Below, piece after piece: positions 24,283-34,814 of a DNA stretch of 34,883 nucleotides. The notes below the pieces were generated by a model. It was given only the letters and a program-made list of their open reading frames with translations, had not been told where the DNA came from and did not search any database. Location: NCBI GenBank assembly GCA_029974035.1, contig JARKQG010000130.1:1-34883 (forward strand), written 5' to 3'. The stretch comes from Eubacteriales bacterium. GTDB lineage: Bacteria > Bacillota_A > Clostridia > Christensenellales > Aristaeellaceae. The stretch's first letter is position 1. Every line of letters starts with the position of its first letter. Made by a program: the position numbers and the translations under genes.

Positions 24283-25460
24283 AGCGTGAGGGCGCGGGAC
24301 AGGATGCGGTCGGCCACCGCGCGCTTTGAAAGCTGCGGCAGCGCCTCCTCGCCCCGGGCGTCGATCAGCGTGACGATGTTGGTGTCCGCGTCAAAGCCCG
24401 CGCCGGGCTGCAAAACATCGTTGAACACGATCAGGTCGGCGTTTTTCCTGAGCCGCTTCTCCCGGGCGTTTTCGAGGTTCGCGCCGGTTTCGGCGGCGAA
24501 GGCCACCAGCACCTGGCCGGGCCGCTTTTTTTCGCCCAGCGCCCGGGCCACGTCCGGGTTTTCAACGAAGGTCAGCGTCAGCGCGCCGCCGCGCTTTTTG
24601 AGCTTTTCCCCCGCGGGGCGCTCGGCGCGGTAGTCAGCCGGGGCGGCGGCCTGGAGAATCATGTCGAAATCCGCCGCGCGGGCGGTGACGGCGTCGTGCA
24701 GGTCCCGCGTCGTCTCCACCCGGATCAGTTCCACCCCCGCGGGCGGCAGGATGGCGACCGGACCGGACACCAGCGTCACCGCGGCGCCGCGGTCCCGCGC
24801 GGCCTCGGCCAGCGCGTAGCCCATGCGGCCGCTGGAGCGGTTGGTGAGGTAGCGCACCGGGTCGATGGGCTCCCGCGTGGGGCCGGCGGTGACCAATACG
24901 CGCCTGCCCGCAAGATCCCGCGCCGGGCGGAGGATTTCCTTCAGCGCCTCCAGGATGTCTTCGGGCTCGGTCATGCGGCCCACGTCGTCGTCGCCGCAGG
25001 CCAGAAGGCCCGACGACGGCCCGATGACGCGGACGCCGCGCCCGGCGAGCAGCGCCACGTTCGCCTGATTGGCGGGGCTGAACCACATGACGGTGTTCAT
25101 CGCGGGCGCGACGGCGATGGGCGACGGGCTGGCGACGGCCACGGTGGACAGAAGATCGTCCGCGATGCCGTGGGCCATCTTCGCCAGGATGTTGGCGGTG
25201 GCCGGCGCGACGACGAGGATGTCCGCCCACTTCGCCAGCGCAATGTGCTCGATCTCCCAGGCGCGGTCAAACATGTCCGTCGCGGCGCGGTTGCCGCTCA
25301 GGGTTTCAAAGGTCATCGGGGACACGAATTCGCGCGCGCTCCGGGTCATGATCACGCGGACCTGGGCGCCCGCCTTCCGAAGGAGGCTGGTCAGCTCGCA
25401 GGCCTTGTAGGCGGCGATGCCGCCGGATACGCCCAGCGCGACGCGGACACCCTCCAGCAT
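24264..25460 (-). CDS. coaBC: Bifunctional phosphopantothenoylcysteine decarboxylase/phosphopantothenate-cysteine ligase
   Basis: The 398-residue enzyme carries out two consecutive steps of coenzyme A synthesis. The N-terminal flavoprotein CoaC domain has GVSGGIAAYKA, the catalytic His in EIEHIALAKWAD and the PAMNTVMW motif. The C-terminal CoaB domain has TAGPTREPIDPVRYLTNRSSG, AAAPADY and the Lys-rich KLKKRGG loop. Its ATG shares a base with the rpoZ stop (TGATG), indicating coupling. Confidence 0.97.
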   Translation of the reverse strand: MLEGVRVALGVSGGIAAYKACELTSLLRKAGAQVRVIMTRSAREFVSPMTFETLSGNRAATDMFDRAWEIEHIALAKWADILVVAPATANILAKMAHGIADDLLSTVAVASPSPIAVAPAMNTVMWFSPANQANVALLAGRGVRVIGPSSGLLACGDDDVGRMTEPEDILEALKEILRPARDLAGRRVLVTAGPTREPIDPVRYLTNRSSGRMGYALAEAARDRGAAVTLVSGPVAILPPAGVELIRVETTRDLHDAVTARAADFDMILQAAAPADYRAERPAGEKLKKRGGALTLTFVENPDVARALGEKKRPGQVLVAFAAETGANLENAREKRLRKNADLIVFNDVLQPGAGFDADTNIVTLIDARGEEALPQLSKRAVADRILSRALTLCDTAG

Positions 25461-25672
25461 CAGCGGCTCTCCTCCTCCGGTTCACGGGTATAGGTGATCA
25501 GGCCGCGGTTGATCTCCTCGATGGCGATGGAGAGGGGCTTGACCTCCTTGGTGTCGATCAGCGGCTGCGCGCCGGCGATGATTTCCCGCGCGCGCTTCGA
25601 GGCCTCCACCGCCAGCGTGTAGCGGCAGTCCACCTTTTCCAGCAGTTCTCCGATGGGCGGTTCGATCATCAT
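25460..25672 (-). CDS. rpoZ: RNA polymerase omega subunit
   Basis: This 70-residue protein helps assemble RNA polymerase. Recognisable segments are PPIGELLEKVDCRYTLAVEASKR with the conserved Y and RA, then KPLSIAIEEINRGLI. The ribosome-binding site AGGAGGT is built from the last codons and stop of gmk. Either of two adjacent ATGs (MM) may be used. Its place between gmk and coaBC supports the call. Confidence 0.95.
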   Translation of the reverse strand: MMIEPPIGELLEKVDCRYTLAVEASKRAREIIAGAQPLIDTKEVKPLSIAIEEINRGLITYTREPEEESR

Positions 25673-25678
25673 ATGAGG

Positions 25679-26347
25679 TTACCTCCTATATTTGCGAATC
25701 AGCGCCTCGACCGATTCCGGGGTGACCGGTTCGGCCGCAAACTGTCGTTCAAGTTCCAAAAGCAGCGCGCGGTCGGCCTCGGTGGTGACAAACCGGCCGT
25801 CGACGATGTCGCCCAGCCGCTTTGCGGCGGCGGCCTTGTTGTCGTTGAGCAGCAGCGACGGGTAGCACTCCCCGCGGACCAGCTCGCCCGGGACGTTCCG
25901 GAGCCTGCGGCAGAGCTGCTCGGCGTTTTCGCTGCCGCGCACGATCAGCCGGCGGAGCAGTTCCTCCCGGGAGGGCGGCAGCACGAAGATGCCGTGGATG
26001 TCCGGGTAGCGCCCCATGGCCTGATTCGCGCCCTGCACGTCGATCTCCAGGATCACGTCCCGGCCCTCGGAGAGCTTTTTTTCCACGGCGGCGCGGGGCG
26101 TGCCGTAGCGGTTGCCGTGGACGCTGGCATATTCCAGAAAGCCGTTTTCCGCGATGATCCGGTCAAACTCCGCGTCCGAGACGAAGAAGTAGTGCACGCC
26201 CTCCACCTCGCCGGGGCGCGGCGCCCGCGTGGCGCAGCTGATGCTCATCCAGATGTCCGGTCTCTTGGCGGTGAACAGGCGGCAGATCGTACCCTTGCCG
26301 ACGCCGGACGGACCGGAGACGACGAACAGCTTCCCGGGCTTAGGCAT
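25679..26347 (-). CDS. gmk: Guanylate kinase
   Basis: The 222-residue cytoplasmic kinase converts GMP to GDP. The P-loop is VSGPSGVGKGT, followed by SCATRAPRPGEVEGVHYFFV for GMP binding, LEYASVHGNRYGTP, and ILEIDVQGANQ. The length is slightly above the usual 205. It starts 12 bases after yicC. The remA/DUF370 gene often found between yicC and gmk in Firmicutes is absent here. Confidence 0.97.
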   Translation of the reverse strand: MPKPGKLFVVSGPSGVGKGTICRLFTAKRPDIWMSISCATRAPRPGEVEGVHYFFVSDAEFDRIIAENGFLEYASVHGNRYGTPRAAVEKKLSEGRDVILEIDVQGANQAMGRYPDIHGIFVLPPSREELLRRLIVRGSENAEQLCRRLRNVPGELVRGECYPSLLLNDNKAAAAKRLGDIVDGRFVTTEADRALLLELERQFAAEPVTPESVEALIRKYRR

Positions 26348-26359
26348 TCGTATCGCACC

Positions 26360-27229
26360 TCATTCGACGTTTTGTACCTGTTCGCGCAGCTTTTCGATTT
26401 CCGATTTTGCCAGCACCACCAGCTGCGTGATCGGGATATCCTGCGACTTGGAGGAGATGGTGTTGACCTCGCGGTTGAGCTCCTGCACGATAAAGTCCAG
26501 CTTGCGGCCCGTGGGCTCTGAGGCGGCCAGCATGCCGCGAATCTGCGAAAAGTGGCTGCGCAGCCGCACCGTTTCCTCGGCGATGGCGCTGCGGTCGGCC
26601 ATGATGGCTACCTCCTGCAAAAGGCGCTGCTCGTCGCAGCTGGCCACCAGCTCCTCGATCCGGGCGCGAAGGCGCGCGGCGTATTCCTCCAGCGCCTGCG
26701 GGTAGCGGGCCTCGATCTTTTCGGTTACCGCCTCGAGGGCGTCGATGCGGCCGGCCATGTCCCGCGCCATCGCCGCGCCCTCCTTGGCCCGCATAACGGC
26801 GAGGTCGTCCAGGGCCAGATCCAGCGCGTCCATCGTCAGCGCCATCAGCGCCTCCGGGTCCTCCTCGGCCTCCGTCACCACGATCACATCCCGCATGGCG
26901 GCCACGCGCATCACGCTGCGGTCATCCGGAAGGCCCGACGCCCGGGCAATCCCGTCCAGCGCGGCCAGGTAGGCGGTGAGAAGCGCCGGATCGACCACCG
27001 CGGTGCGGGAATCATCCCGGAGGTTGCGGTAGGTGGCGAACACGTCCGCATGGCCGCGGGACAGCCTTTTTCCGACGCGCTCGCGAATCGCCTGCTCGCA
27101 GAAGCCCAGCGAGCGGGGCAGGCGCAGGCTCAGGTCCAGAAACCGGTGGTTGACCGAACGGATCTCGAGGGTGAGCTGGCGTCCGTCGCGCTCGACGGCG
27201 CCGCGCCCGTACCCGGTCATGCTGTTCAT
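26360..27229 (-). CDS. yicC: YicC-family endoribonuclease
   Basis: The 289-residue protein begins MNSMTGYGRG, and the conserved SVNHRFLDLSLRLPR follows. The C-terminal domain contains RKLDFIVQELNREVNTISSK, the family signature. YicC-type proteins are hexameric endoribonucleases acting on RNA including sRNAs. The ATG at 27229 is preferred over one 6 bases upstream because GGAGGA lies 6 bases before it. It is the first gene of the long operon and has its own promoter. Confidence 0.94.
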   Translation of the reverse strand: MNSMTGYGRGAVERDGRQLTLEIRSVNHRFLDLSLRLPRSLGFCEQAIRERVGKRLSRGHADVFATYRNLRDDSRTAVVDPALLTAYLAALDGIARASGLPDDRSVMRVAAMRDVIVVTEAEEDPEALMALTMDALDLALDDLAVMRAKEGAAMARDMAGRIDALEAVTEKIEARYPQALEEYAARLRARIEELVASCDEQRLLQEVAIMADRSAIAEETVRLRSHFSQIRGMLAASEPTGRKLDFIVQELNREVNTISSKSQDIPITQLVVLAKSEIEKLREQVQNVE

Positions 27230-27261
27230 GGGCATTCCTCCGCTACGGGTATCATCCCAGT

Positions 27262-27270
27262 AGTATACCA
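27262..27270 (-). promoter_or_regulatory. Extended -10 promoter for the yicC-rpe gene string
   Basis: The minus strand reads TGG-TATACT, an extended -10 box (TGn plus 5 of 6 matches), about 33 bases before the yicC start. The -35 region 17 bases further up is poor, which an extended -10 can tolerate. Confidence 0.55.
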
Positions 27271-27291
27271 CAAAAATTCCGGGGCTGTGCG

Positions 27292-29271
27292 TTAATTTGA
27301 TCGAATCATTGTGAGAAATTGATCTTCGTCCACCGTGCGCACGCCCAGCGCCCGCGCCTTTTCCAGCTTGGAGCCGGCGGCCTCGCCGTAGACCACGAGG
27401 CCGGTCTTTTTGGAGACCGACGACGCGGCGGTGCCGCCCAGGGATTCGATCAGCTTTTCGGCCTCGCCCCGCGTCATGGAGGCGAGGGAGCCCGTCAGCA
27501 CCACGGTGACGCCGGCAAGGGGGCCGGCCTTCGGCGCGGCGGGGGCGACGGGGAGGACGTCCGCGCTTTTGAGCGCCTCCAGCATCTGCACGCTGCCGGG
27601 GTCGTTAAAGAAGTCCGCGATGCTCTGGGCGACCACGGGGCCTACCTCGTCGACGGCGGTCAGCGCCTCCGCGTCCGCGGCGGCGAGGGCCTCCATGGAT
27701 CCAAAGCGCGCCGCCAGATCCCGCGCGGTCTTGCGGCCCACGTTGGGGATGCCCACCGCGTAGAGGAAGGCGTCCAGCGGCGGGCGCCGGCTGGCGGCGA
27801 GGGCGGCGATCAGGTTTTCGGCCTTTTTGGGGCCGAAGCGATCCAGGGGAATCAGCTGTTCCGCGGTGAGGTGGTACAGGTCCGCCGGCTCGGACACGCC
27901 CAGCGCCTCGTAGAGCAGCGCGCAGGTCCTGTCCGACAGGCCCTCGATGTCCAGCGCGTCCCGGCTGGCGAAGTGGGCGAGCCGCGCCACCACCTGGGGC
28001 GGGCAGTTGCGGTTGGGGCAGAAGAGGTTCGCGCCCCTTTCTGCCACCGGGGTATCGCAGGCCGGGCACTTTTCCGGGGGCAGGATGTCGCGCTCGTCGG
28101 GCACATACTCCTCCACGCGGCCCATGATCTCCGGGATCACCTCGTTGGAGCGGCGAATCCACACCCGGGCGCCCAGCCGCACCCGCTTTCGCTGGATATC
28201 GCCGAAGTTGTTGAGGGTGGCGCGCCGGACCGTGGCGCCCGCCAGCGCGACCGGCGAAACATGGGCCAGCGGCGTGAGCTTGCCGGTGCGGCCCAACTCC
28301 CAGGTGACCCTTTCCAGCGTGGCGGTGACTTCCTCCGCCTCAAACTTGTAGGCCACGGCCCAGCGGGGGAACTTGTCGGTGCAGCCCAGTTTTTCGCGGG
28401 TGGCGAAGTCGCAGATCTTGATCACCGCGCCGTCGATCAGGTAGTCCAGATCGCCCCGGGCGGCCTCGATCTCCGCCACGGCGGCGATGGCCCCGTCGAT
28501 GGAGGGGGCCATCCTTTCGCAGTCGGACACCGGAAAGCGGTTTTCCCGGAGGAAGGCGAGCATCTCCCACTGGTCGCGGAAGGCGCGGCCCTCGATGTAG
28601 CCCACGTTGTAGAAGCGGGCGTCCAGCCTGCGGGCGGCGGTAACGGCGGGGTCCAGGTTGCGCAGCGCGCCGGCGGCGGCGTTGCGGGGGCTCTTCAGCG
28701 GCTCGGCGGCGGTTTTGTTGTAGGCGTCAAAGACGGAAAGGCGCATGAAGCCCTCACCGTGTACCTCCATGCGCCCCTGGTAGGGAATGGAGAGGGGCAC
28801 CGCGCGGATGGTCATCACCTGGGGCAGGATGCCCTCGCCCACCTCGCCGTTTCCGCGGGTGGCGGCCTGCACCAGGCGGCCGCCCTCGTACGTCAGGTTG
28901 ATGGTCAGCCCGTCAAACTTGTGCTCCACCACGAAGGAAAGGGGCGGCAAAGCCGCACCCGCGGAGATGGCCACCTCCCGCAGTTTTTCCGCCCGCTGCG
29001 CCCACTCGCGCACCGCCGGAACCGACTGCGCCTTGTCCATCGACCACAATCTCGCCAGGTGCCGGTGCTGGGCAAAGCCGGAGAGCGGCCGGCTGCCCAC
29101 GCGCCGGGTGGGGGAGTCCGGCAGCGTGACGCCGGTCTCCTTCTCCAGGCGCGTCAGGCGATCGTACATCTCGTCCCATTCCCGGTCGGAAACGGACGGT
29201 TCGCTCAGCGTATAGTACTGGTAGCCGGTTTCATTGAGCCGGTCCACCAGGCGGCGCATTTCGCCTTCCAC
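27292..29271 (-). CDS. ligA: NAD-dependent DNA ligase
   Basis: The 659-residue enzyme seals nicks during replication and repair using NAD. Order: an Ia domain with Tyr-rich YQYYTLSEPSVSDREWDEMYD; the adenylation domain with active Lys118 in EHKFDGL; an OB fold; a four-Cys zinc finger (CPACD, then CPNRNCPPQ); a helix-hairpin-helix region (VGRKTARDLAARFG); and a C-terminal BRCT (VVLTGSLASMTRGEAE). The motif that is usually SLDNAF reads LWSMDKAQS, marking a divergent clostridial-type branch. The GTG at 29271 is chosen since GAGGAGGG is 8 bases before it; ATG 29259 is the alternative. The gap to pcrA is 16 bases. Confidence 0.96.
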   Translation of the reverse strand: MEGEMRRLVDRLNETGYQYYTLSEPSVSDREWDEMYDRLTRLEKETGVTLPDSPTRRVGSRPLSGFAQHRHLARLWSMDKAQSVPAVREWAQRAEKLREVAISAGAALPPLSFVVEHKFDGLTINLTYEGGRLVQAATRGNGEVGEGILPQVMTIRAVPLSIPYQGRMEVHGEGFMRLSVFDAYNKTAAEPLKSPRNAAAGALRNLDPAVTAARRLDARFYNVGYIEGRAFRDQWEMLAFLRENRFPVSDCERMAPSIDGAIAAVAEIEAARGDLDYLIDGAVIKICDFATREKLGCTDKFPRWAVAYKFEAEEVTATLERVTWELGRTGKLTPLAHVSPVALAGATVRRATLNNFGDIQRKRVRLGARVWIRRSNEVIPEIMGRVEEYVPDERDILPPEKCPACDTPVAERGANLFCPNRNCPPQVVARLAHFASRDALDIEGLSDRTCALLYEALGVSEPADLYHLTAEQLIPLDRFGPKKAENLIAALAASRRPPLDAFLYAVGIPNVGRKTARDLAARFGSMEALAAADAEALTAVDEVGPVVAQSIADFFNDPGSVQMLEALKSADVLPVAPAAPKAGPLAGVTVVLTGSLASMTRGEAEKLIESLGGTAASSVSKKTGLVVYGEAAGSKLEKARALGVRTVDEDQFLTMIRSN

Positions 29272-29287
29272 GGGGCACGCCCTCCTC

Positions 29288-31541
<2,254 letters not shown>

Positions 31542-31549
<8 letters not shown>

Positions 31550-31847
31550 CGGTACGGGTTTCCTCCAGTTTTTCCAAAATGCGCTGGTAGCCGCCCGCGC
31601 CGTAGCTCAGCGAGCGGTTGACCCGGCTGATCGTCGCGGTGGACACGCCGGTTCTGTGGGCGATTTCGTTGTAGGTGACCCTGGCGGTGAGCAGGCGCGC
31701 CACCTCCAGCCGCTGCGCCAGATCCTGGAGTTCGCGGACCGTGAGCAGGTCCTCCAACAGCTGGTAGCACTCCTCGCGGCTCTCCAGAAGCAGCAGCGCG
31801 TCCACCAGACGGTCGGTCTGCGCGGAGCGAAGTTTTTCGTTGGACAT
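31542..31847 (-). CDS. yerC: YerC/TrpR-like small DNA-binding protein
   Basis: The 101-residue TrpR-fold protein has DLLTVRELQDLAQRLEVARLL followed by a helix-turn-helix, TYNEIAHRTGVSTATISRVNRSL. In Bacillus and relatives yerC precedes pcrA-ligA, as here. The family is annotated as a transcription regulator; its targets are not known to me. The ATG at 31847 has GGGAGGG 6 bases upstream; the in-frame upstream ATG lacks such a site. Confidence 0.93.
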
Positions 31848-31889
31848 GGCAAGCCCTCCCAATCCCGCGGGCAATAATTTTCCTTTTAC

Positions 31890-31918
31890 ACTTTAGCACA
31901 AGGATGCGCCGGTTGCAA
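31890..31918 (-). promoter_or_regulatory. Probable promoter of yerC-pcrA-ligA
   Basis: On the minus strand TTGCAA (31918-31913), a 17-base spacer and TAAAGT (31895-31890) lie about 43 bases before the yerC start. Both boxes match 4 of 6. A GC-rich inverted repeat (about 31926-31950) just downstream of rsmG may separate the two units. Confidence 0.45.
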
Positions 31919-31955
31919 GCGCAATTCACCCCGCCGCGCGGGGCGCGCCGCCGGG

Positions 31956-32672
31956 CTACAATGGGTTTTTCGCGCTCTCGCCCGCCCTTCTGGGATAGGC
32001 GGCGGGGGTGGGCGCGGTTTTATCCACAACCAGAAGCCGGTGGTCCCAGTCGCGCCCGGGAATCGGAAGGGACACCGGCGTCCGGGGCGCGCCCTTCAAA
32101 AGGGCGAGGGCGCGCCGCGCCGCGGGGAGTTCCTCCGAAAGCGCCGGCCCCTTGTAGGCGCACAGAAAGCCCCCCGGCCGCACCAGCGGCAGCGCCAGTT
32201 CGAGAAGCGACGGAAGGGGCGCCACCGCCCGCGCCGTGGCGCAGTCAAAGGCGTCCCGGAAGGCGCCGTCCCGGGCGGCGTCCTCGCTTCTCAGGTGCAC
32301 CGCGCGGGCGTTCAGGGACAGCGCACCGCACACGCGGTTGAGAAAGTCCACCCGCTTTTTGAGCGCGTCAAAGAGCGTCACCCTGACGCCGGGCAGCGCG
32401 ATGGCCAGCACCACCCCCGGCACGCCCGCACCGCTGCCCACGTCCGCCAGCGTCCGTACGCCGTCCATCAGGCCGGGAATTCTCAGCGGCGCCAGCGCGT
32501 CCAGCGCGTCCCGGTCCACGGCCTCCTCGGCCGCTTCGGAAACGCGGGTCAGGTTCATCGTGCGGTTGGCTTCGGCCACCATGGCGCGGTAGCGGGCAAA
32601 CTGCTCCGCGGCCTCCGGCGAAAGCGAAACGCCGATCAACCCGGCGCGTTCCAGCAAAATTTTCTCGATCAT
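31956..32672 (-). CDS. rsmG: 16S rRNA guanine-527 N7-methyltransferase RsmG
   Basis: The 238-residue SAM-dependent methyltransferase (old name GidB) has LADVGSGAGVPGVVLAIALP for SAM binding, MNLTRVSEAAE upstream of it, and the conserved ATARAVAPLPSLLELALP. The length equals the family norm. The ATG at 32672 follows GGTGAGGG. The upstream open extension to 32870 is rejected because it covers the promoter. It is transcribed divergently from the carboxyltransferase operon. Confidence 0.96.
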   Translation of the reverse strand: MIEKILLERAGLIGVSLSPEAAEQFARYRAMVAEANRTMNLTRVSEAAEEAVDRDALDALAPLRIPGLMDGVRTLADVGSGAGVPGVVLAIALPGVRVTLFDALKKRVDFLNRVCGALSLNARAVHLRSEDAARDGAFRDAFDCATARAVAPLPSLLELALPLVRPGGFLCAYKGPALSEELPAARRALALLKGAPRTPVSLPIPGRDWDHRLLVVDKTAPTPAAYPRRAGESAKNPL

Positions 32673-32699
32673 GCGGCCCTCACCCGTCCTTTTTTGGGT

Positions 32700-32708
32700 A
32701 TTATAGCA
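32700..32708 (-). promoter_or_regulatory. rsmG promoter, extended -10
   Basis: The minus strand shows TGC-TATAAT, a perfect extended -10, 28 bases before the rsmG ATG. No good -35 is at the usual distance, as often seen with extended -10 promoters. Confidence 0.65.
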
Positions 32709-32840
32709 TACGGACGGCCGATTGACCTCAAGCGGACACCAAAAATTGGCGCGGGATCCGCGGCCGTTTCTCCGGAGATAAAAAGGAAAAATAATCTTTC
32801 GCGCGGCAGGAAAAATGAGGACGCCGTCGAAATACTGAAT

Positions 32841-32869
32841 TTGTGGGAATTTGGACATTTCCTTATACA
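32841..32869 (+). promoter_or_regulatory. Possible promoter of the carboxyltransferase operon
   Basis: TTGTGG, a 17-base spacer and TATACA end 21 bases before the ATG at 32891. Matches are only partial (3 and 4 of 6), so the call is weak. The surrounding 32,709-32,890 gap is AT-richer than the genes and holds nothing else I recognise. Confidence 0.35.
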
Positions 32870-32890
32870 TAGAGCGTTGGAGGGATCACA

Positions 32891-34384
32891 ATGAGTGTTG
32901 AGCGCAATCTACCCCTCATTCGCGAGCGCAAGCAAGCGATCATGAAGGGCGAAGCGGACCGCGCGGCCGAGCAGAAGAAACTGCAGAAGCTGACCGCACG
33001 GGAGCGCGTGGCGCAGCTCTTTGACGAAGCCAGCTTCGTCGAGCTGGACGCGCTGTCCGGGCGAGGGGGCGAATCGGGCGTGGTGACGGGCTACGGCCTC
33101 GTCGACGGCCGCCCCGTATATGTCTGGGCGCAGGATTACATATCCAGCGGCGGCGCGGTGGGCCGCGAACACGCGCGCAAAATTGTCAAGGTGATGGAGC
33201 TGGCGAAAAAGACCGGCAGCCCCGTCGTTTCGATGTATGATTCAATGGGCGCGAAGCTCCTTGAGGGCGTGGCCGCGGTGGACGCCTACGCGCAGATCGC
33301 CGCGCAGGCGGCGCAGCTTTCGGGCGTGGTGCCGCAGATCGCGCTGGTGATGGGCCAGTGCGCGGCCTCGGCCGCGGTGATCGCCATGATGAGCGACGTG
33401 ATCATCTGCTCCAGCGCGGCGCGGCTATATGTCAACGGCCCGCAGGTGGTGTCCGCCAACACCGGCGAAACCGTGGACGCCGAAAAGCTGGGCGGCGCCG
33501 CCGCCTGCGCGGCCGGCGGCGTGGCGCACCTGGTGGGCAAGACCGACGGGGAGGCCATCCTCCTGGCGCGCCAGGTGGTGGGCATGCTGCCGGACAACAA
33601 TCTGGACGCATCGCCTGTGGACCTGGCCGGCGCGGACGACTTCAACCGCCTCGCCCCGGCGCTCAATGAGCTGACCGCCTCGCCCGACGCCCATGTGGTG
33701 ATCGACGCCGTGGCGGACCTGGGCTCCGTGCTGGAGTTGGGCGCGGGCCACGCCGATTCGATGATCACCGCGCTGGCGAAGCTGGGCGGCCGCACCATCG
33801 GCATCGTGGCGACGCAGCCCGTAAAGGACGGCGGCGCGCTGACCGCCTGCGGCATGAAAAAGGCCGCGCGGTTTGTGCGCTTCTGCGACAGTTTCAACCT
33901 GCCCATTCTGACGCTGGTGGATTCCACCGGTTTCTCCGTCGCGGGCGCTTCCGGCCAGGCGGCCCTGGCGGGCGCGGGCGCGGCGCTGATGGGCGCGCTG
34001 TCCGAAGCCGCAGGCGCCCGCATCGCGCTGGTCACCGGCAAGGCCATCGCCGCCGCCTACATGGTGCTGGCGGCCCGCGCCTCGGCCGACGTGGTCTACG
34101 CCTGGCCGGGCAGCGTCATCGCCCCGCTGGATGTGCCCGCCGCCGTACAGGTGCTGATGAACGGCAAGCTGAAGGGCCAGGCGGACGCCCAGCAAAAGCG
34201 CGCCGAGCTCGAGCAGGAATACGCCGACAACATCGCCGACGGCCTCAACGCCGCGCGGCACGGCTACGTGGACGATGTGATCGAGCCCGCCGAAAGCCGC
34301 ATGATGCTGGTGGCCGCGATGGAAGTCCTGTCCGGAAAGCGGGACGCGCGCCTCCCCAAGAAGCACGCGAACCTGCCGGTGTAG
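32891..34384 (+). CDS. Biotin-dependent carboxyltransferase subunit (MmdA/PccB type), divergent
   Basis: The 497-residue protein has the two crotonase-like halves of acyl-CoA carboxyltransferases. It begins with the usual KLTARERVAQLFDEASFVELDAL, then GVVTGYGLVDGRPVYVWAQDYISSGGAVGREHARKI. It should move a carboxyl group between an acyl-CoA and carrier-bound biotin. Residues differ from classical family members: the first oxyanion region reads SMGAKLLEG instead of SGGARIQEG, and the second GQCAASAAVIA where PCAGGAVYS is usual. Neighbours (an OadG-like subunit, then a biotin carrier) point to a membrane decarboxylase such as methylmalonyl-CoA or glutaconyl-CoA decarboxylase. The substrate is not certain. 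GGAGGG precedes the ATG. First gene of its operon. Confidence 0.9.
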   Translation: MSVERNLPLIRERKQAIMKGEADRAAEQKKLQKLTARERVAQLFDEASFVELDALSGRGGESGVVTGYGLVDGRPVYVWAQDYISSGGAVGREHARKIVKVMELAKKTGSPVVSMYDSMGAKLLEGVAAVDAYAQIAAQAAQLSGVVPQIALVMGQCAASAAVIAMMSDVIICSSAARLYVNGPQVVSANTGETVDAEKLGGAAACAAGGVAHLVGKTDGEAILLARQVVGMLPDNNLDASPVDLAGADDFNRLAPALNELTASPDAHVVIDAVADLGSVLELGAGHADSMITALAKLGGRTIGIVATQPVKDGGALTACGMKKAARFVRFCDSFNLPILTLVDSTGFSVAGASGQAALAGAGAALMGALSEAAGARIALVTGKAIAAAYMVLAARASADVVYAWPGSVIAPLDVPAAVQVLMNGKLKGQADAQQKRAELEQEYADNIADGLNAARHGYVDDVIEPAESRMMLVAAMEVLSGKRDARLPKKHANLPV

Positions 34385-34403
34385 CCGGGAAAGGAAGGAT
34401 ATC

Positions 34404-34736
34404 ATGCAAAGCGCAACCGAAACTGTGGTGAATACGGTCTATCTGTTTCCGCTGAACGAAATGATCATCGGCTTTGCGGTGATCGTGGCGCTGCTGCTGG
34501 CCATCCTGATCGCCGTATTGCGCCGGCCCGGCGCCAAGGCGTCCGCCTCCGTCCCCGTTTCCCAGGCGGCGGCCCCGGCCCCGGCGGCCTACGCGGGCGT
34601 CGACGGCGCGGTGGTTGCGGCCATCGCCGCGGCCGTGGCCGTGATGGGACAGGCGGAGGGCAGGCGCCTTATGGTGCGTTCCGTGCGCCGCGAGGGCGCA
34701 TGGGCGGACGCCGGCCGCAGGGAAAACGTCTACTGA
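34404..34736 (+). CDS. OadG/MmdD-like small membrane subunit of a decarboxylase
   Basis: The 110-residue protein has an N-terminal transmembrane helix (about 19-40, EMIIGFAVIVALLLAILIAV), an Ala/Pro-rich linker (VSQAAAPAPAAYAG) and a C-terminal helix (VAAIAAAVAVMGQ) ending in WADAGRRENVY, as is typical of OadG-family proteins. The subunit holds the carboxyltransferase to the membrane pump. AAGGAAGG lies 5-12 bases before the ATG. It sits between the carboxyltransferase and the biotin carrier, the usual order. Confidence 0.85.
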   Translation: MQSATETVVNTVYLFPLNEMIIGFAVIVALLLAILIAVLRRPGAKASASVPVSQAAAPAPAAYAGVDGAVVAAIAAAVAVMGQAEGRRLMVRSVRREGAWADAGRRENVY

Positions 34737-34814
34737 TCCAAGGGCCGAAAAGCCCCGCACGAAACAAGCGCCGGCCTGGCGCCGCGCGTCAATTTTATGA
34801 AGGAGGAAGCTTCC

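Noticed and set aside
32673..32870. N-terminal extension of RsmG by 66 residues
   Set aside because: It runs through the extended -10 promoter and is AT-rich and unlike the family; the ATG at 32672 gives the normal length.
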